A stretch of DNA of 64,000 nucleotides, from NCBI GenBank assembly GCA_903813345.2, contig CAIIXF020000003.1:4735815-4799814 (forward strand), given 5' to 3'. The DNA is from Owenia fusiformis. Lineage: Eukaryota > Annelida > Polychaeta > Sabellida > Oweniidae. This document shows positions 59,421 to 64,000 of the stretch, piece after piece. The notes below the pieces were generated by a model. The model was not told where the DNA came from. It ran no database searches and saw only the letters and a list, made by a program, of their open reading frames with translations. Made by a program: the position numbers and the translations under genes. The stretch's first letter is position 1; every line of letters starts with the position of its first letter.

Positions 59421-59929
59421 AACTACAATGTGTCCTAATCTACTAAGCTTCATTTCATGTGCCATTCATGCATAAATAGTTAGTAATCCTATTGTATTGA
59501 AAGACACCCTATTGTGTTTTTGTTGTAAACAGTGAATGACCTCCTCCATTCATTGACAGATTGAGGTGCTTCCACAAACCATACCCCCTCTGAATTTTCC
59601 TTTATTGTTTATAATTCAAACATGAAATAAGAGAGGGTCCTAAGTGTGGAAGATACACAATATGAAAGTATAGCAAAAATTTTAGTTTCAAAAAGAAGGC
59701 CATATTGAAATTGCCATTATAGTCAAGAATCCATTCTGCCTTGAATGTATCCCTTAAGGTAGGTGCAACATAGAACCTTCTACAAAAATAGAAAATCTTA
59801 TTTGGAAAGACATTTTGGACTGAACCTTCCAACAAACTCTGTCATTTACAATAACGATTGTGTCAACGTATCACGCCACAGAGACATCCAACCCGGGATA
59901 ATTCTGAGCATCGTGTTCAAACCTCTAAA
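59421..59929. other. Stretch without recognised gene
   Basis: Short frames at 59602 (minus) and 59763 (plus) lack motifs. Confidence 0.4.
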
Positions 59930-60150
59930 CAGACATGTATTCAATTTTCAATGATAACAAGATCAAAGAAAACATGTGTCATTTGCAATAAAGCAAAATC
60001 ACAGGTATAACTCAAAATATGTTTTTCAAAAATCTGTTCATGGGGGTATACTATTACAACATGTGATATGAGCCTGATAATAGAAATAATAGAAAAAATA
60101 TGTTTCGGCTAGTCATTTGTTTGAATGAATATTGCTTGTTAAGTGTTCAT
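59930..60150 (+). repeat. Dispersed repeat, partner of 54115-54345
   Basis: Same segments as 54115-54345 in the opposite orientation. It is interrupted on its right by the Tc1/mariner relic at TA (60150-60151); the 54 kb copy continues past this point without an insertion. Confidence 0.65.
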
Positions 60151-60590
60151 ACAGGGTGGTCAAAAAAACTGGAAACCCTTACACCGTTTTCCTAACATCT
60201 TTGTTATTTTAAAAAATAACTATACACATTTGTACATTCTTCAATTTCCTACCAGCCTACTATATTTCATGACCTTGATAGTCACAGTGTTACAGCACTT
60301 TAAAGAACATTCCCGGTGGACACTATTGCGGTGTAGAGAAACCTGCACATGTCGTCCAAAATGTCCCTACCTATGGGGATATGGCAGAGATAGAGTGTAT
60401 AAGAATGACCTCAGGACAATTGCAGACCTCAAAAGTGAGATCACCTGTATCGTTCAGGCCATACCTGCTGGAGATTGCATTTGGGTCATTGACAACTGTG
60501 CAGGTTTGCCTACAGCGCGATGATGGCCAAACCTTCAGCATGTTGTTCAAAGTGCTGTAAAATCATGACTCTCAGTCCGATGGTCATGAA
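60151..60590 (+). pseudogene. Tc1/mariner transposase relic
   Basis: Starts with ACAGGGTGGTCAAAAAAACT, a mariner-type outer end. At ~60352-60520 the translation CPYLWGYGRDRVYKND, LRTIADLKSEITCIVQAIPA, then (after stops) WPNLQHVVQSAV matches the pattern of Tc1/mariner-class C-termini (LWGY-x-K-x-x-VY, L-x-x-LK-x-x-I, AIP). The catalytic Asp residues are absent, so most of the gene has been deleted. It is dead. Confidence 0.65.
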
Positions 60591-61055
60591 ATATGGCAGT
60601 GTGGGTCGTATCCACTCAACAGTCGCCCCAAGCGGACAGTAAAATTCGAAAGTAAAATTGAAGTACCTCGCCAGATTGTCGAATGAAAAAAAAATAGAAA
60701 AATAAATTATTTTAGGTCAAACGGCATTTTCTCCAAGTTTAACCTAATAAAGCAAGCTTATACAACTTAAACTTAAATAAATATAGTACAACTTAATAAT
60801 ATTTATTTTGGTGGAACAATATGATAAAACCGGTACATTTTGGTTAAAATGTGGCCAGCTTTGCAAAAAGATTTCAATGTGAGAAGTGATATAAACACTG
60901 CCATCTTTTGGATTTTATAGTGAATTTTTTGCTTAGAGAAACAAGTGCGTGATAGAAGGGTTGCCATTTTAGTAAAGGGTGTAAATACGTTTTTGTGCTT
61001 GATACAGGGTATATTTAATGGAAAAGGTTAAATTATGATGTTGAATTATTGGTGT
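60591..61055. other. Stretch without recognised gene
   Basis: AT-rich spacer between the mariner relic and the LINE. Confidence 0.4.
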
Positions 61056-62109
61056 CTATCATATATTTAAGAACTACCATCTACCCAATATCATATACTT
61101 TTTCTTAAATGATAAACAAATTGAAAAAACTGACATTCATAAACACCTAGGCTTCATTTTTGATAAAAAATTAAGTGGGTCAGCACATATAAATTCTATC
61201 TGTGCAAAAATCCAAACAGCTCTTAACCCCTTAAAAGCACTTAAGGGTAGACTAAAATCAAAACAATTAAATATTCTCTATACAGCTTATATTCAGTCCT
61301 TATTTGATTATTGTGATATCCTTTACGACTGTGCTCCTATTTGTGACCTTAACAGACTTGACAGTCTCCAGTACCAAGCTGGTCTAATAGTCTCTGGTGC
61401 TCTCCCAGGCTCCAGCACTTCCAAAGTACTTAACATTTTGAACTGGTCCACCTTAACTGAGAGGAGGATCCTCCACTTTAAAACAATTATGTACAAAGCC
61501 GTGAACGATTTAACACCTATTTATATCTCAGATATATTTAGGCCATTCATAAACCCTCAAGCAAGATTGTTAAGGAAATCTCGAGATTTCACTATCCCTA
61601 TTCACTATCCACATAAGTCTCCAATATACAAAATGATGAACCTATGGAATGATCCAGGATCTGTTCCCTTGGAACAAAAGCTCTTGCCAACTATTGCATC
61701 TTTTAAAAGAACACTTAAATTAAATTTGTTCCCTGGTGTTGTTTCAACAATTTGTTTAAAATTAACTCGTCAACAAGAACTTTATCTGAATAGAGCCAGG
61801 GTAGATTTAATTTTAAAAGCCCAGCTCAAAGCCCACAATTGGAGCTCAGTTGAGTCATCAAATTGTTTATGTGGTTCCCCTGAAACTTTTCCCCACTTCT
61901 TTTTCAAATGCCCTCTGAAAGAACAACAAAGAAATAAATTAATAACAGATACTTTAGGGATATATGGGGACTTATTAACTCATTTCAGAACTCAGCAAGA
62001 CAAAATTCACTTTTTTCTTTTTGGAGATCCATCATTAACCCAATTAGAAATGGATAATCTATTTTCACTGGTTGCGAATTATCTCATTGAAAACACAACC
62101 AGAATCTAA
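61056..62109 (+). pseudogene. 5'-truncated LINE: C-terminal part of a CR1/jockey-like reverse-transcriptase protein
   Basis: One open frame of about 350 codons, which starts inside the protein rather than at a real initiator. DIHKHLGFIFDKKLSGSAHI and LKSKQLNILYTAYIQSLFDY are the thumb/connection following a reverse-transcriptase palm. CLCGSPETFPHFFFKCPLKE is the C-terminal Cys/His motif seen in many CR1/jockey-type LINEs. The endonuclease and the catalytic YADD part are missing. The frame has no internal stop, so the insertion is probably recent. It ends TTRI-stop at 62109. It differs from the LINE at 41100. Confidence 0.85.
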
Positions 62110-62370
62110 ATATTTTCCTGCCTATGACCTGTTTCCATTTTTCAACATACTACCCCTCCCCCAGGATATCAGCAGCCCTCCTATCTTTTGTTTCATTGCA
62201 AGGCATTCTACCATTTACAGGTGACATCCAGGTTAAAATGAATATTGTACTTTATTGTTTAATTATATAAGGGGACATCTAATGCTTACAGCGCTTTGCC
62301 CCTTGTAATTGTATCTAAATGACTTGTGCTTACAATAAATATGAAAGATGATAAAAAAAAAATATATATA
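62110..62370 (+). mobile_element. 3' untranslated region of the truncated LINE
   Basis: Contains AATAAATATGAAAGATGATA followed by an A-run and TATATATA, the likely 3' tail of the retrotransposon. Confidence 0.6.
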
Positions 62371-64000
62371 TACTTTGGATAAGATTTACAATCTCTAGAT
62401 CTTAGTCAATGGCATGTTGCACCTCAGCCTTTAATTGGCGATATTCGCGACTATTAATTTTCGTGATTTTTACACAATCGCGAAAAGCACGAAACTAAAT
62501 TGCACGCGAAAAATATCGGGAGTACAGTACATTGAAACCATACACTCATATATTTCATAAGAATTTGCAATCAAGCCTAACAAATCTATTGGCAAAATAT
62601 TAGAAGGCCAGCAAATGTACACATGCTAAAGTGATGAAACTTTAATGAATTTTAATTTTGCCTATACTGAGATGTGTTAAACTCTATTTGGGTTAGATTT
62701 ATTGCTACACCCTCTACTTACAGCCTTAACATGCCTCCTATCGGCTATCACCCGCTTCAAAATCCTAACAGGTTCCTTTATATCTTCCTTTATCTTCTGT
62801 TTAAGAAAAGCTGTTAGCTATCAGCTGTATTTTTGTCAATCAAGATTTCTCTTCATCTGTGAATTACCCAGCGAGAAACCAAAATGGCAATTTTGATGGA
62901 AAGACACAAAGTACCAGTCAAAATCTCTGAAGATTTCCGGGCAAACAATGGCAGCTCTCCCAGTTAGGTTTTAGACTGTCTTCTCATATTTTGTCAATTT
63001 TATTCAATTTCAAGTATTGTTTAGAGTTGTGCGTTCAACATATTCGAGAAGTCAATAGCTATAATAAATTTGCAGATTTTGCTCGCATATATGTAAGCTT
63101 TTCTCTTTTGACGGATACTTTGTGTCTTTCCTTGAAATCATGACAGGTGTAACTGATCTACTGAAATCAACTTCAAGTGCTTACTACTATCTCCCAATGT
63201 GATCAGTGCTTTTTGTTGAGAAAATATGTAAGTTATTAGCCACTTCTTTGCCGATCAGGATTTAAATTCTCTTTATCTGTCATGTACCTAGCAAGATTCA
63301 GAGATTTTGACTTGTACGTCATGTCTTTCTGTCAAAACTTCCATTTTTGGTTTCTTGGTAAAGAGTATCTTCTCAATGTATAATGAGAATTTGCTGTTCG
63401 GCACAGAAGCACCTTTTAATTTTTTTCGATTTTCGCAAGGAGGACACTAACACAATTTTGAAGCGGTTGATAGCGGGCTCTAAATGCTGTTCTAACAGAT
63501 CAGTCACAGCCTCTGAAAGAGCTAGATCTAAGGCTCTAGCTTTAGGCTAGTCTAAGTCCTATAGATCTAGTAGTCTAGGCCTAGAATCATAGCCCAGGCA
63601 TAGGCCCGTAAAAATGTAAAGAAATAAAGCTTACAGCATGTTCTATAAGTGAATTTGACTCAATGTTATACATGTTCCGGGCCTATGCCTAGTATAGTCC
63701 CGCAGGACGATGAAGATAGAAAAAGTTGAAAATTCGATTTCGATTCAATTTGATTTTCTGCCATTATAAATGAAATACTGTACTTACCAACATGTTTCTC
63801 GGATATATATGTTGTTCTAACTTTATCTTCGCCGAAGATCGATGTTTATTTATATATAACAATCGAATAATCGACATAATTCAAACTCATCACTACGACA
63901 CCCGGGCTCCATTTAATTCAACACGCACTTAAGACGGGCCCCTTGGACCAAGCCTAGCTAAAATATATCACTGGAGTTTTTCGTAATAGGTAGTTTCTGA
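62371..64000. other. Stretch without recognised gene; CTAG-rich patch and a possible splice donor
   Basis: A cluster of six CTAG in about 75 bp is at 63515-63590. On the minus strand CATGTTG followed by GTAAGTA (donor at 63787-63786) could end a first or 5' UTR exon, perhaps of the zinc-finger gene transcribed toward 52786, but nothing links them. Segments near 62810-62940 and 63235-63345 are partly direct, partly inverted repeats of each other. The 64-codon frame at 62702 has no motif. Confidence 0.3.

Noticed and set aside
59169-59438. Frames reading (Arg-Pro-Thr-Asp)n and (Gly-Arg-Ser-Val)n
   Set aside because: Produced by the (CCGA)n microsatellite.

Overview
This 64 kb window is animal nuclear DNA: AT-rich, repeat-dense and poor in genes, with GT-AG introns in every gene that can be assembled and an assembly gap of exactly 500 N. 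Diverse DNA transposons and MITEs, CR1/jockey-like LINEs, tRNA-derived SINEs, many minisatellites and a monoamine-transporter exon suggest a marine invertebrate, plausibly a mollusc or another lophotrochozoan. The phylum is inferred, not demonstrated.

Layout. 1-13.5 kb: intergenic DNA or intron with tRNA-like relics, a 3 kb 15-bp-unit minisatellite (4.4-7.4 kb), a dimeric 100-bp tandem repeat, a 440-bp MITE with target duplication, and a copy of a dispersed element that carries a tetranucleotide microsatellite. 13.56-13.93 kb: the first coding exon, minus strand, of a dopamine/noradrenaline-transporter-like SLC6 gene; its other exons are not visible. 14-24 kb: tandem arrays, including about 18 copies of a 71-bp satellite with an octamer motif in almost every unit. 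24.55-33.12 kb: an apparently complete two-gene DNA transposon of ISL2EU/Harbinger-related type. 33-41 kb: MITEs, a 1.8 kb element with about 300-bp inverted ends, a LINE tail and the gap. 41-44.3 kb: a frameshifted LINE. 44.4-49.6 kb: nested and inverted MITEs. 49.68-52.79 kb: the two visible 3' exons of a C2H2 zinc-finger gene (minus), separated by an intron containing a 162-bp tandem-repeat element. 53-64 kb: a SINE, further arrays, foldback elements, a long (CCGA)n tract, a Tc1/mariner relic and a 5'-truncated LINE.

The most coherent system is the transposon. A THAP-DDE transposase (608 aa after splicing) runs rightward, and a SWIM zinc finger/YqaJ-nuclease protein (657 aa after splicing three exons) runs leftward, tail to tail. 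Both reading frames are intact across all introns. Matching inverted blocks flank the pair. Its longest intron has collected at least four foldback elements and a hAT-type MITE with a perfect 8-bp target duplication. The two host genes seen (SLC6 and zinc finger) are partial and unrelated to each other.
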